NCBI GenBank assembly: GCA_963729365.1
Contig: CAVSNQ010000013.1
Coordinates: forward strand, 744,001-808,000
Length of the DNA: 64,000 bases
DNA from: JASHPR01 sp963729365
Lineage (GTDB): Bacteria; Actinomycetota; Actinomycetes; Streptosporangiales; Streptosporangiaceae
Direction of reading: 5' to 3'
Shown: positions 51,125 to 60,500 of the stretch, piece after piece
How positions within the stretch are numbered: position 1 is the stretch's first letter
How the letters are laid out: the number at the start of each line of letters is the position of its first letter
Position numbers and translations under genes: made by a program
Notes under the pieces: generated by a model
The model's database searches: none
Seen by the model: only the letters and a program-made list of their open reading frames with translations
Told to the model about the DNA's origin: nothing

Positions 51125-53383
51125 TCAGTGGCGGCTGAGCCGGATCAGCGCGCTGCCGAAATCCGCGCCGCCCGGCAGGCCGAGACCCACGTTCATCAGC
51201 GCGGCGCCGCGGTGCTCCTCGCCGGTTTCGGTGTCCCGGTAGCCGGCACCGGGATCCAGGCCGGCCAGCCGGAGCCGGAACAGCCTGGTGCCGCACTGGT
51301 CCGGACCCCACCAGCACAGCACCACCACCTCCGACCCGTCGCCGGCCACGTACTCGCTGGCGCCGACCGGGTCGCTGCGGGGCGAGGCGATCCGGTACAG
51401 GCTCCCCCGCTGGACGACCGGGCGGATCTGCTTGTAGGTGTCGATGAGCTGCGCTGCCTCGGCCAGTTCGGCCCGGTCCCAGTTGAGCAGGTCTCCGCCG
51501 ATCCCGAGCGCACCGGCCATGGCCACGTGAAAGCGGAAGCTCAGCGGCAGCCGGCGTCCGGTCAGCCAGTTGGGGCTGTCGGTGACCCAGGCTTCCATGA
51601 CCTGGGGCGGATAGACCTGGGTAAAGCCCTCCTGAATGCGGACACGGTCCCAGGCATCGGTGTTGTCGGAGGTCCAGACCTGGTGCACGCGCCCGAGGAT
51701 GCCCAGGTCGACGCGTCCGCCGCCGCCCGAGCAGGACTCGAATTCCGTGGCCGGGTGGGCCGCGCGCAGCGCGTCCAGGATCGCGTACAGGCTGCGGACA
51801 TGCTCCACCCAGATCCGCTCCGGATTGCGGCCGGCCTCGGCCGGCCAGCCCGGCTCGGAGAACGGCCGGTTCATGTCCCACTTGACGAACCGGATGTCGT
51901 GCCCCGAGAGCAGCCCGTCCAGCGTGCGGAACACCCATTCGGCCACGTCGGGCCGGGCCAGGTTGAGCACGAGCTGGTTGCGCTGCTGCGTCCTTGACCG
52001 GTTCGCGAAGTGGTACACCCAGTCCGGGTGCGCGCGGTACAGGTCGCTGTCCGGGTTGACCATCTCGGGCTCCACCCACAGGCCGAACCGCATGCCCAGC
52101 GAGCCGACCCGCTCGATCAGCGGGGTCAGGCCCCGAGGGAACTTGGCCTGGTCGGGTGTCCAGTCACCCAGGCCCGCGTGGTCATGATCGCGGCCGCGGA
52201 ACCAGCCGTCGTCGACCACGAAGCACTCGATGCCGAGCTGCGCGGCGAGCTCGGCCAGGCGGGCCTGGCCACCCTCGCTCACCGCGAAGGTGGTCGCCTC
52301 CCACGAGTTGTACAGCACCGGGCGCAGCGGCGGCTCGCCGCCGCCCGGCGCCGCGCCCGGAGCCGCGCCCGGAACCGCCCCCGGAACCGCGCCCGGAGCC
52401 GCAGACGGCGCGGGCTCGGGCACCCACCTCGGCCGGGCGACTCCGGTCCGCTCCCCCCGCCCCAGGACGTGCGCCCGCTGCCACGCATGCCACTCGCGGC
52501 TGGCCGCGCCGAATCCGCCGGCGGTCTGCAGCGCGGCGAACGAGGGCAGCACCAGCTCCCCGCCCGGCGGCAGCCGGTGCGCCCAGTCGAAGTCGTTCCA
52601 GCCGCCGCAGGCGTGCACCCGGCCGGCCGGAGTCATCTCGAAGGCGATCTTCCACGAGCCGCTCCAGGCCAGCGCCCCGCTCCACACCTCGCCGTGCTCC
52701 TCGGTCGCGGAGCCCTCCGGGTCGAGGGTGAACCACGGATTCAGGTGGTGGCTCGTGGTGCCGCGCCTGCTTTCCAGGACCAGCTTCCCTGGCCCGATCG
52801 TGGCCTCGGTGAGCTGGGTTTCCGCTCCCCAGCCGCCGTGCAGGTAGCGGAGCCGCCAGCGGCGCCCGGCCGGCATCCACCAGTTCGCCGAGTGAGCCTG
52901 GCGGATCACCACGGGCGGCCCGTCGCCGCGATGACGGATCGCGGCCCACCGCTCGACCACATCGAAGCCGTCGTAGATCCGGTAGCACAGGGTGACCTCC
53001 AGGCCGTAGGCGGCGTCGGCCAGGTCCACCTCCAGGGTCGGCACGTCCCCCCGGCCGGTGACCCGCTGGGCCGAGAAGCGCCACTCGACGGCCCGGGTAC
53101 CGTCCGCGAACTCGGCCTTGAGCGACGGCTCGTCGTACCGCAGGCCGCCCCACGGGACGTACTCGTCGGGGAGCTCACGCCCCCAGCTGAGCCGGCGCTC
53201 CCAGGGTTCGGGGCCGCCGCGGCCGCCCGCCGCCAGCCCGGCCACGGCTTCCCGCGGCAGGGCCGCTCCCCAGTACAGGTGCCGGACGGCGGCCCCGTCC
53301 TCCGCGAGCCCGAACGCGTAGCAGGTGGAGCGCATCTCGAGGAGCCAGACCTGCTCGTCCTCGTCGAACCAGACCCCGGTCAC
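51125..53383 (-). CDS. Alpha-galactosidase, GH36
   Basis: 752 residues from GTG 53383 (TTG 53386 is possible). N-terminal beta-sandwich, catalytic TIM barrel, C-terminal domain. The nucleophile Asp lies in RFVKWDMNR and the acid/base Asp in TSDNTDAWDR; other family motifs are DDGWFRGRDHD, WVEPEMVNPDSDLYR and ESCSGGGGRVDLG. It cleaves terminal alpha-galactosyl groups of oligosaccharides. No signal peptide, so probably cytoplasmic. A low-complexity stretch (APSAAPGAVPGAVPGAAPG, about residues 320-350) joins the N-domain to the barrel. A TnpB element ends within about 15 bp of the start codon. Confidence 0.94.
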   Translation of the reverse strand: MTGVWFDEDEQVWLLEMRSTCYAFGLAEDGAAVRHLYWGAALPREAVAGLAAGGRGGPEPWERRLSWGRELPDEYVPWGGLRYDEPSLKAEFADGTRAVEWRFSAQRVTGRGDVPTLEVDLADAAYGLEVTLCYRIYDGFDVVERWAAIRHRGDGPPVVIRQAHSANWWMPAGRRWRLRYLHGGWGAETQLTEATIGPGKLVLESRRGTTSHHLNPWFTLDPEGSATEEHGEVWSGALAWSGSWKIAFEMTPAGRVHACGGWNDFDWAHRLPPGGELVLPSFAALQTAGGFGAASREWHAWQRAHVLGRGERTGVARPRWVPEPAPSAAPGAVPGAVPGAAPGAAPGGGEPPLRPVLYNSWEATTFAVSEGGQARLAELAAQLGIECFVVDDGWFRGRDHDHAGLGDWTPDQAKFPRGLTPLIERVGSLGMRFGLWVEPEMVNPDSDLYRAHPDWVYHFANRSRTQQRNQLVLNLARPDVAEWVFRTLDGLLSGHDIRFVKWDMNRPFSEPGWPAEAGRNPERIWVEHVRSLYAILDALRAAHPATEFESCSGGGGRVDLGILGRVHQVWTSDNTDAWDRVRIQEGFTQVYPPQVMEAWVTDSPNWLTGRRLPLSFRFHVAMAGALGIGGDLLNWDRAELAEAAQLIDTYKQIRPVVQRGSLYRIASPRSDPVGASEYVAGDGSEVVVLCWWGPDQCGTRLFRLRLAGLDPGAGYRDTETGEEHRGAALMNVGLGLPGGADFGSALIRLSRH

Positions 53384-53490
53384 CAAGACCCCCGGAGGAA
53401 GCCCCGGCCTTCAGGCCGGGGAGGAATCCGGTGCCGCGCGTGACGGGGCACCGTTTTGTCGGTCCTGGCCGGCATGCTGGAACCGTGAGG

Positions 53491-54696
53491 ATGGCGTACC
53501 GGTGCCGGGCATACCCCGATCCGGCCCAGCAAGCGGTGCTGAACCGCACCTTCGGCTGCGTCCGCGTGGTGTGGAACCAGACCCTCGCCGCCCGGCGCGC
53601 GCTGTGGCAGGCGGAGGGCAAGAGCCTGTCCTACGCCGCATCCGACGCCGCGCTGACCCAGATGAAGAAACAGCCGGGGCTGGCGTTCCTGGCCGAGGTG
53701 TCCTGTGTGCCGCTGCAGCAGGCGCTGCGCCACCAGCACCAGGCGTTCGCCGCGTTCTTCGCCCAGCGCGCCCGCTACCCGCGGTTCAAGTCCCGCCACG
53801 CCCGCCAGTGCGCGCACTACACCCGGTCGGCGTTTACCCTGCGCGGCGGGATGCTGCGCCTGGCCAAGACCAGCGGGCCGCTGCGGTTTGCGTGGTCGTG
53901 GCCCGAGGTGGACGTGACCGGCGTTGACCCCACCATGGTGGTCGTGTCCCGGGAGCCGGACGGGCGCTGGTATGTGACCTTCGCCGTCGACACCGGGCTC
54001 CCCGGGCCGCTGCCCGCGGCCGGCCGGGCGGTGGGCGTCGACCTGGGTGTCACGGATTTCGCGGTGACCAGCGGCGGGCAGAAGATCGCCAACCCGCGGC
54101 ACCTGGAGCGCAAGGCCGCCAACCTGGCCCGTTACCAGCGGCGGCTGGCCCGCTGCCGCAAAGGCTCGGCGAACCGGGCCAAAGCCAGGGCCAAGGTGGC
54201 CCGCGCGCACCGCAAGGTCCGCGACGCCCGCGGCGACTTCCTGCACCGGGTCAGTACCCGCCTGGTCCGCGGCAACGACGTGATCGTGATCGAGGACCTC
54301 AACGTCTGCGGCATGGTCCGTAACCGGCACCTGGCCCGGGTGATCGCCGGCTGCGGCTGGGGCGAGTTCCGCCGCCAGCTCGACTACAAGTGTGAGCGGT
54401 ACGGGCGCACCCTCGTGGTGATCGACCGCTGGTACCCCTCGTCCAAGACCTGCTCGGCGTGCGGGCACCTGCTCACCGAGCTTTCCCTCGGGACACGCCA
54501 CTGGACGTGCCCGTCCTGCGGCACCCGGCACGACCGGGACATCAACGCCGCCACGAACATCCTGGCCGCTGGTCAAGCGGTGACAGCCTGCGGAGCTGAT
54601 GTCAGACACTCCGGGACCTCCCGGGTGCAATCGGCGGTGAAACAGGAACCCCGGCCCGTGAGGGCCGGAATCCCCGTCCCCCAGGGCGGAGAGTAG
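53491..54696 (+). CDS. tnpB: TnpB (RNA-guided endonuclease of IS200/IS605 elements)
   Basis: About 401 residues. RuvC-like residues Asp in GVDLGVTDF, Glu in VIEDLNVCGM and Asp in HDRDINAATNIL are all present. Zinc finger CSACGHLLTE...WTCPSCGTR, and the N-terminal RAYPDPAQQAVLNRTFGCVRVVWN region are typical. Length fits full-size TnpB. Cleavage guided by an omega RNA from the element's right end is expected from the family. GTG 53485 or ATG 53491 could start it. Confidence 0.92.
   Translation: MAYRCRAYPDPAQQAVLNRTFGCVRVVWNQTLAARRALWQAEGKSLSYAASDAALTQMKKQPGLAFLAEVSCVPLQQALRHQHQAFAAFFAQRARYPRFKSRHARQCAHYTRSAFTLRGGMLRLAKTSGPLRFAWSWPEVDVTGVDPTMVVVSREPDGRWYVTFAVDTGLPGPLPAAGRAVGVDLGVTDFAVTSGGQKIANPRHLERKAANLARYQRRLARCRKGSANRAKARAKVARAHRKVRDARGDFLHRVSTRLVRGNDVIVIEDLNVCGMVRNRHLARVIAGCGWGEFRRQLDYKCERYGRTLVVIDRWYPSSKTCSACGHLLTELSLGTRHWTCPSCGTRHDRDINAATNILAAGQAVTACGADVRHSGTSRVQSAVKQEPRPVRAGIPVPQGGE
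54580..54696 (+). ncRNA. Putative omega RNA 3' part overlapping the tnpB end
   Basis: The end of tnpB has a strong GC-rich hairpin (54651-54668) and a second fold in CCCCGTCCCCCAGGGCGGAG, followed by the stop. In IS605 elements the RNA guide is made from this region and its 3' end spans the right end and adjacent DNA. Boundaries cannot be set from the sequence. Confidence 0.35.
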
Positions 54697-54788
54697 TCAA
54701 TGATGCCCTCCTCGATCCATCCATCCGGGCCTTAACGCATAGTCCGGGAGCCAGACGAGGCCAGCTCAACGGCGGCGCAAGGCCGGGC

Positions 54789-54980
54789 TTATCGGCCGGG
54801 CCGCTGCGCGTCGCCGCTCGGGGCCTCGCGGGCGAGCACCAGGGCATCGCGCGGGGCGAGCACGGCGCGCGGGCCCACCATAGCCCAGGTCAGCAGGTCG
54901 AGGAGCTGGGCGCCGAGCTCAAGCTCGACCGGGCGGTCCAGGTCAGCCGGGATGCCGGTCGGTCCATGCGTCGATGACAT
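54789..54980 (-). CDS. Possible small ORF overlapping the ABM-like gene
   Basis: ATG 54980 opens a 63-codon frame ending PADLDRPVELELGAQLLDLLTWAMVGPRAVLAPRDAL and a basic tail. Codon use is GC3-rich and it starts inside the 3' end of the 54943 gene. I recognise no family; it may be chance. Confidence 0.25.
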   Translation of the reverse strand: MSSTHGPTGIPADLDRPVELELGAQLLDLLTWAMVGPRAVLAPRDALVLAREAPSGDAQRPGR

Positions 54981-55242
54981 CGAGCACGGTATGGGCCGGC
55001 TCGGGCGGCACGAAGCCGAGCACTTCCTCCAGCAGCGAATGGACGACCGGATGCAGACGGTCCTCGGTGAACGCCTCGGACTGGTCCTTGGACTCCCAGA
55101 CGTCGACATAGCGCAGCCCGGTGTCGGTGCGCCAGGCCAGATGAGCGATCAGCCCCTCCGGGCGCTCGGGGCCGAGGCCGTCCTTGATGCGGGCGTAGGT
55201 CTCGGCGTTGATCGGCACGTCGTAGGTGAATGCGTACGTCAT
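54943..55242 (-). CDS. Small alpha/beta-barrel (ABM-like) protein
   Basis: 99 residues. MTYAFTYDVPINAETYARIKDGLG, LIAHLAWRTDTGLRYVDVWESKDQSEAF and a helical C-terminus show the strand-helix-strand pattern of dimeric ferredoxin-like ABM/YdhR-type proteins. Function unknown. GGGGAGG seven bases before the ATG. Divergent from TetR with an operator between. Confidence 0.75.
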   Translation of the reverse strand: MTYAFTYDVPINAETYARIKDGLGPERPEGLIAHLAWRTDTGLRYVDVWESKDQSEAFTEDRLHPVVHSLLEEVLGFVPPEPAHTVLDVIDAWTDRHPG

Positions 55243-55259
55243 CGGGCTGCCTCCCCATA

Positions 55260-55281
55260 TTAGTCCGAACTAACTTCGGAC
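55260..55281. promoter_or_regulatory. TetR operator with two overlapping palindromes
   Basis: GTCCGAA (55263-55269), spacer CTAAC, TTCGGAC (55275-55281) is a perfect 7-bp inverted repeat. It overlaps TTAGT-CCGA-ACTAA (55260-55273). It lies 18 bp from the small gene start and 13 bp from the TetR start, so it covers both promoters. Confidence 0.75.
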
Positions 55282-55294
55282 GAATACTTGTATC

Positions 55295-55942
55295 ATGGCC
55301 CTCATGCCAGCCCCGGTCAAGAGGCGCTACGACACCACCCGCCGCCGCCAGGGCGCCGCCCGCACCCGCGCGGCGATCCTGGACGCGGCCAGGGAACTGT
55401 TCACCGAGCGCGGATACACCGCCACCCCCATGACCGCCATCGCCGAGCGGGCCGGGGTCGCGCTCGACACCGTCTACGCCTCGGTCGGGCGCAAACCCGA
55501 ACTGGCCCGGCTGCTGATCGAGACCGCGATCTCCGGCACCGACCAGGCCGTCCCCGCCGAGCAGCGCGACTACGTGCGGGCGATCCAGGCCGCCCGCGAC
55601 GCCGACACCAAGATCGCGATCTACGCCGTGGCCGTCGCGGCGACCGCGCCCCGCCTGGCGATAGTGCTCTCGATCATCCAGCAGGCCGCGCACGCCGAGC
55701 CGGAACTGGCCGCGCTGTGGGAGGAGATCGCCGAGCGCCGCGCCGCCAACATGCGGCTCTTCGTCGCCGACCTGGCCACCGTCGCCCCCCTGCGGCTCGA
55801 CCCCGGCGAAGCCGCCGAGGTCGTCTGGGCCACCAATGCCGCCGAGCTTTATCAGCTGCTGGTCGGCCAGCGGGGCTGGACCCCTGAGCGCTACGAGCGC
55901 TTCCTCGCCGATACCTGGCGCCGCCTGCTGCTCGCCGACTAG
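55295..55942 (+). CDS. TetR-family regulator
   Basis: 215 residues. HTH: RTRAAILDAARELFTERGYTATPMTAIAERAGVALDTVYASVGRKPELAR. C-terminal TetR_C-like domain with PELAALWEEIAERRAANMRLFVADL. ATG 55295 or ATG 55304 may start it. It should bind the operator directly upstream and regulate the divergent ABM-like gene and itself. Confidence 0.92.
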   Translation: MALMPAPVKRRYDTTRRRQGAARTRAAILDAARELFTERGYTATPMTAIAERAGVALDTVYASVGRKPELARLLIETAISGTDQAVPAEQRDYVRAIQAARDADTKIAIYAVAVAATAPRLAIVLSIIQQAAHAEPELAALWEEIAERRAANMRLFVADLATVAPLRLDPGEAAEVVWATNAAELYQLLVGQRGWTPERYERFLADTWRRLLLAD

Positions 55943-56594
55943 GGTCAGCGCCGACCCCTGGTCCTGGCTGGTGAACAAGCGCCCGGCCGAGGGCGTCCTG
56001 GACTACCTGGGCTAGGCAGGCGGTGCCTCACGACAGCTTGGCAGAGAGGGGTGCCCGAGGCCACGCCTGCCGCGTCGCCGACCGCCGCCGAGCAGTGACA
56101 TGGGCAGCCGGCCTCCCGCAAAGAGCGCAGTAGCCGCATGGCATGCTGCGCTCATCTGCGGCGCCGGGAGGCTGCCGCCGCCCGGTCAGCTGGCCCGCCC
56201 GACGGCAGGCCGTCCGGTTCGCCGGTGACGCCTCCGGCGCCACCGGCCTCCGGCCTCCGCCGCGGGCAGGCCACGGCCCGCGGCGGAGCGATCGACGGGC
56301 TGCGGCCGGCCGGGCCGCCGGCTCACCCGCAACCTCTGCGGCCTGGTAACCCTCCTCGACAACCCGGAGGAGGCCGGGGTGACATTCCGGTCCCTGGCCG
56401 CCCTGGCCGGGCAGCTGACCGGCCGGAATGACTACCAGTCTGGCCCGCGAGACGCACGAGGCACCTGTTTCCAGGACGGCGGACCGCCGTCCGGAAAAGC
56501 CGACACCTCATTCAGCAGGAACGAGAGCAGCCGGGAACGCGACCATACCGCATAAGGATGTCCAACACCCATAGATCCTGAGCGTGATACTCGG
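55943..56594. other. Gene-poor interval with possible fragments
   Basis: No intact gene. Right after the TetR stop a short frame reads PWSWLVNKRPAEGVLDYLG and stops (55955-56016), perhaps the end of a lost gene. Around 56330-56440 another frame reads NLCGLVTLLDNPEEAGVTFRS and resembles a protein tail but has no start. Both may be relics; I cannot name the families. Confidence 0.35.
56474..56492. terminator. Perfect 19-bp palindrome (hairpin)
   Basis: GGACGGCGG, A, CCGCCGTCC: nine-base arms around a single A, followed by GGAAAAG. It may be a terminator for a lost gene or the convergent transcripts, or a protein site. Confidence 0.4.
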
Positions 56595-56879
56595 TCAATA
56601 CATCCAGGGCATATTGCTAATGCGGACGGAGCTTATAGCGCTAGCGCTGGCCGCGAGGCTAATGGTACCCGCGGGCTGATGGCCATTCGCATGGCCGACG
56701 CTGCCGACGGCCGACGATGCTGCCGCGTCGGCGCCGAGGCTGCCGAGCAGGAGAGCCAGAATGAGCATCCCGCGCGCCGTCCGGACCAGCGGATCGTTTC
56801 GCGGCGCTCCCGGCGTGACCTCGGCCGGAACGGTTTGCGCCTGCGTGACGACGTGCAGTATCCACCTATGATTCTTCAT
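56595..56879 (-). CDS. Small hypothetical protein with one hydrophobic segment
   Basis: 94 residues, ATG 56879 with GGGGACC upstream. One membrane or signal-like segment in the middle (GMLILALLLGSLGADAAASS), then a Ser/Ala-rich tail. Not a recognised family. Codon use is less GC3-biased than neighbours. It might be a secreted or membrane peptide made near the AfsR-like regulator, or not a gene. Confidence 0.4.
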   Translation of the reverse strand: MKNHRWILHVVTQAQTVPAEVTPGAPRNDPLVRTARGMLILALLLGSLGADAAASSAVGSVGHANGHQPAGTISLAASASAISSVRISNMPWMY

Positions 56880-57574
56880 CGGGAAGGTCCCCTCATCGGT
56901 GACTTATATGGCAGAGTCTGCAGAGTCTCTTAAAAGTAGAAACTACACCATTATCCATCTCGGGATGTGACATTCGGATCGATCCGCAGGACTTTTTGTC
57001 TTGTGATCTTTGATATCGTCCGCATAGCGCACAGGCCGTAAATGCTCGCGCCGCTGCGAGCTGACCGCTGACGGCCGTTTCCGCAGAAGACCGAGCGATG
57101 CGCCAATGGCAGTGATTGCGCTGCGACGGCGGCCGGCGACGACCTAAGCCCGGCGGGCATCTCTTTCCCTGCGGCAACCTCACCCAGATCCCTCCAACAA
57201 CGGGCACCTCACTGACCGCATCACCCCAGCCAGCCAGCGCAGCACCGTCTGTGACTCACCATTACCGGCGCACCCAAGCCACGGCGCACCCAAGCCACGG
57301 CGCACCCAAGCCACGGCGCACCCAAGCCACTAAGCGAATATCGCCCCCGGCGCGGGATTGCGGGCCGATAGGAGGGCGGCGCAATAAACTTTGCGGTGAA
57401 AATTGCGGCGCATGCACCGGCAGAGGCGTGATCATTTTATTGTTCCGCCAATTCTCTCGAGATACGCGTGGGAACCGCACACAACGGGTATTAACTCCCG
57501 CGGAATGCTTCAGCACATCTGGTTCAGGTGTCTGCTGTGGCCCGTCCGCGAGCGGTGGAAGATGCAAGGCGATC
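56880..57574. other. AT-richer regulatory interval upstream of the AfsR-like gene
   Basis: About 695 bp with lower GC than the flanks. It contains a perfect 12-bp palindrome CGGATCGATCCG (56976-56987), a repeated GCAGAGTCT-GCAGAGTCT (near 56911-56928), the four 16-bp repeats described separately, and further AT-rich promoter-like stretches (AATAAACTTTGC, TTTTATTG). No convincing protein on either strand. Confidence 0.5.
57267..57330. repeat. Four perfect 16-bp direct repeats
   Basis: GGCGCACCCAAGCCAC occurs four times in a row (57267, 57283, 57299, 57315) without change. It lies about 245 bp upstream of the AfsR-like start. SARP/AfsR-type proteins bind short direct repeats, so this may be a control site; it may instead be a variable-number repeat. 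Confidence 0.85.
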
Positions 57575-60500
57575 ATGGAATTCCGGACACTCGGACCAAT
57601 TGAGCTCTGGTCGGCCGGACGGCGCCAGGATCTTGGGCCGGCCAGGGTGCGGTGCATCCTGGCCATGCTCCTGCTGACGCCCCGCACCGTAGTGCCGGTC
57701 GAGACTCTCATTGACAGGCTGTGGGATGCGCGGCCTCCGCCGAAGGCCAGGGAGAGTCTCTCGGTCTACATCGCCAGGCTCCGGGCGTCGCTCCGGCAAG
57801 CCGTGGGCGACAGCGTGCAGCTGGCCGGGCGCGCGCGGGGCTACGTGCTCGAGGTCGATCCCGAGGCGGTTGACCTGCATCAGTTCCGTCGGCTGCGCCG
57901 GCAAGCGCATGCCCTGGCGGCAAGCGGCGACTGCGATCACGCGGCCATGCTCCTGCACGAGGCGGACGGGCTCTGGCGCGGCCAGGCGCTGGCCGGGATC
58001 CGCGGCGACTGGGTGGCGCGGATGCGGGACAGTCTCGAAGAGGAGCGCCGGGCGGCCGTCCTGGACCGTATCGGTTACGAGCTGGAGCTTGGCCGGCACG
58101 CCGACCTGGTCGGTGAGCTTCGCCACCTGCTCGCTCAGTACCCGCTTGATGAAACGCTCGTCGCCCACCAGATGACCGCCCTTTACTGGAGCGGCAGGCC
58201 CGCGGACGCGCTGAGCCTCTACCGGGAAACCCGAAGCCGCCTCGTTGATGAGCAGGGCACAGAACCGGGGCCGGTGCTGTCCGAACTCCATCAGCGCATC
58301 CTGGGCCGCGACCCTGAGCTGGCCATCGAGCCTTCCCGCCCCCCTGGCCGGGCGGCACCGCCGGACACCCTTCCGCCCGAGACGGCGGAATTCGTGGGCC
58401 GCGACGAGGAACTCGAGTTGCTCACCGGGGAGCACGGCAGCACCCCGGGAATCGCCGTAATCGCCGGCATGCCGGGGGTGGGGAAGACCGCGCTGGCGGT
58501 CCGCGCGGCCCGCCTGGTCTCCGGGCATTACCCGGACGGGACGCTCTACCTCAACCTTCGGTCCCATGATCCCGGGAGCCCTTCGCTCGACCCAGCCGAG
58601 GCGCTGCACCGCCTGCTCCAGATGCTGTCCGTGCCGGCCGCGCAGATACCGGGCACCATCGGCGAGCGCGTCGCGCTGTGGCGGGCCCACCTGAGCCGCC
58701 GTCGTGCTGTCGTGATCCTCGACGACGCGGCCGGGCATGACCAGGTGCGCCCGCTGCTGCCGGTGACGGGCCGGAGCCTGATCCTGATCACCACCCGGCG
58801 CCGGCTTCCCGATTCCCAGGACACTCGCACGCTCACCCTCGACGTGCTGCCCGTCGACGACGCCATCGCGCTGTTCCGGCGGATCGCAGGCGAGGGCAGA
58901 TCCCAGGACACCGATCAGGTCGCCACGACCGTGGGACTGTGCGGGCGGCTGCCCCTCGCGATCCAGCTCACCGCGAGCCGGATCGCGCGGCACGGGCCGC
59001 TGAGCCTCGGCGGCCTGATCGAGGAACTGTCGCAGTTCCCCGCGTGGCTGGGCGGCACCAGCGCGGCCAGCCCGGAGGTGATAGCCGCCTTCGATCTGTC
59101 CTACCGTGCGCTGGAACCCGACCATCAGCGATTCTTCCGGCGGCTGGGCGTCAGTCCGTGCGCTGGTCTCAGCCTGCCGGCCGCCGCCGCCCTGGGCGGC
59201 TGCACCCTGGCCGAGGCGGAGAAGGCCCTGGTCACGCTGCTCGATTGCCACCTGCTGGCCCGGACTCCCGACGGTCAGTTCCGCTTCCACGACCTCATCC
59301 GCGGCTATGCGGCCGTGCGCGCCGCGCGTGATGACCCCGAGGCTGAGCAGAGGCAGGCCGTGGGCAGGCTCCTTGAGTACTACCTGCACACAGCCGATCA
59401 GGCCGACCGGGTCCTGCACCCATTCCGGCGCCGGACGCCCGCCCAGGTCAGCCAGCTGCAGGCCGGCGGCCCGGTCCTGCGCACGCAGGAAGACGCGGCA
59501 GTCTGGCTGGAATCCGAATGGCGCAACATCCTGCAGGCCGCGCGTCACGCGGGCAGGCACGAACGGAAGCAGAAGTGCGCCGACCTCACCCACGCGCTGG
59601 CCGACTTCGTGGAAATCAAGGCCTACTGGGACGAGGCGATCGCCGCCCATACCGTTGCCCTGCAGGCCTGCCGTGACCTCGCTGATCCGGCCCGGATCGC
59701 GCGGGCATCGCTGGCCCTCAGCGCGGTGCTCCAGCAGACCGGGCGACACGAGGCGGCGCTTCCCCTGGCTGAGGAAGCCGCGGCGATCTACCGGCTGCTG
59801 GCCGACCGGAGCGGCGAGGCCGAGTCTCTCGACCAGATTGGCCTGGCCCATCAGCGCACGGCCCGTTCCCGTGAGGCACTCGCCTATTTCGATGAAGCGA
59901 GGATCCTGTATCACGCAGCCGAGGCCACGCGCGGCGTGGCTGACACCTTGAGCCATTCCGGGATTGCCTGCTGGCACCTGGGGCGCTACCCCGAGGCAAA
60001 TGCCCACCTGCATGCCGCGCTGTCGCTCTACCGTGACGTCGGCGACCAGCGCGGGGAAGCGAAGGCGCTCAACAATCTGGGCCGGATACGCCTGTGCGAC
60101 GGCCGCCATAGGGAGGCGCTCGACGCCTATCAGAAGTCCCTGCGGATATTCCGTCAGATAGGCGGAGCGCAGAACGAGGCGATCCTGTACCAGAACATTG
60201 GCAACGTCCACCATTACAAGGGCAGCTACGAAGAAGGACTTGCCGCGTGCCGGCGCTCCCTCGCGATATACCGTGACATCGGCGACCTTCCGAATGAGGC
60301 CGACGTGCTCAATGACATTGGCGCCATTTACCAGAGCGCGGGATGCCACGACGAGGCGCTTATTCATCATCAGAAGGCGCGGCTGATCGCCGAGGAGATC
60401 GGGAACCTGTCCCAGCAGCTGATCGCACTGCGCAGGATTGCCGACATACATCGCGGGTCTGGCCGGTACGCAGAAGCACTTGATGACTACCACACCGCGC

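Larger units (their letters stand above)
53391..54696 (+). mobile_element. IS605-type (TnpB-only, IS1341-like) element
   Basis: The left end carries a perfect hairpin CCCCGGCC-TTCA-GGCCGGGG (53402-53421); the right end carries CCGGCCC-GTGA-GGGCCGG (54651-54668) and further folded GC-rich sequence overlapping the end of tnpB. No tnpA is present, so it would need one in trans. No target duplication is expected. It lies between GH36 and the ABM-like gene. Confidence 0.75.
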
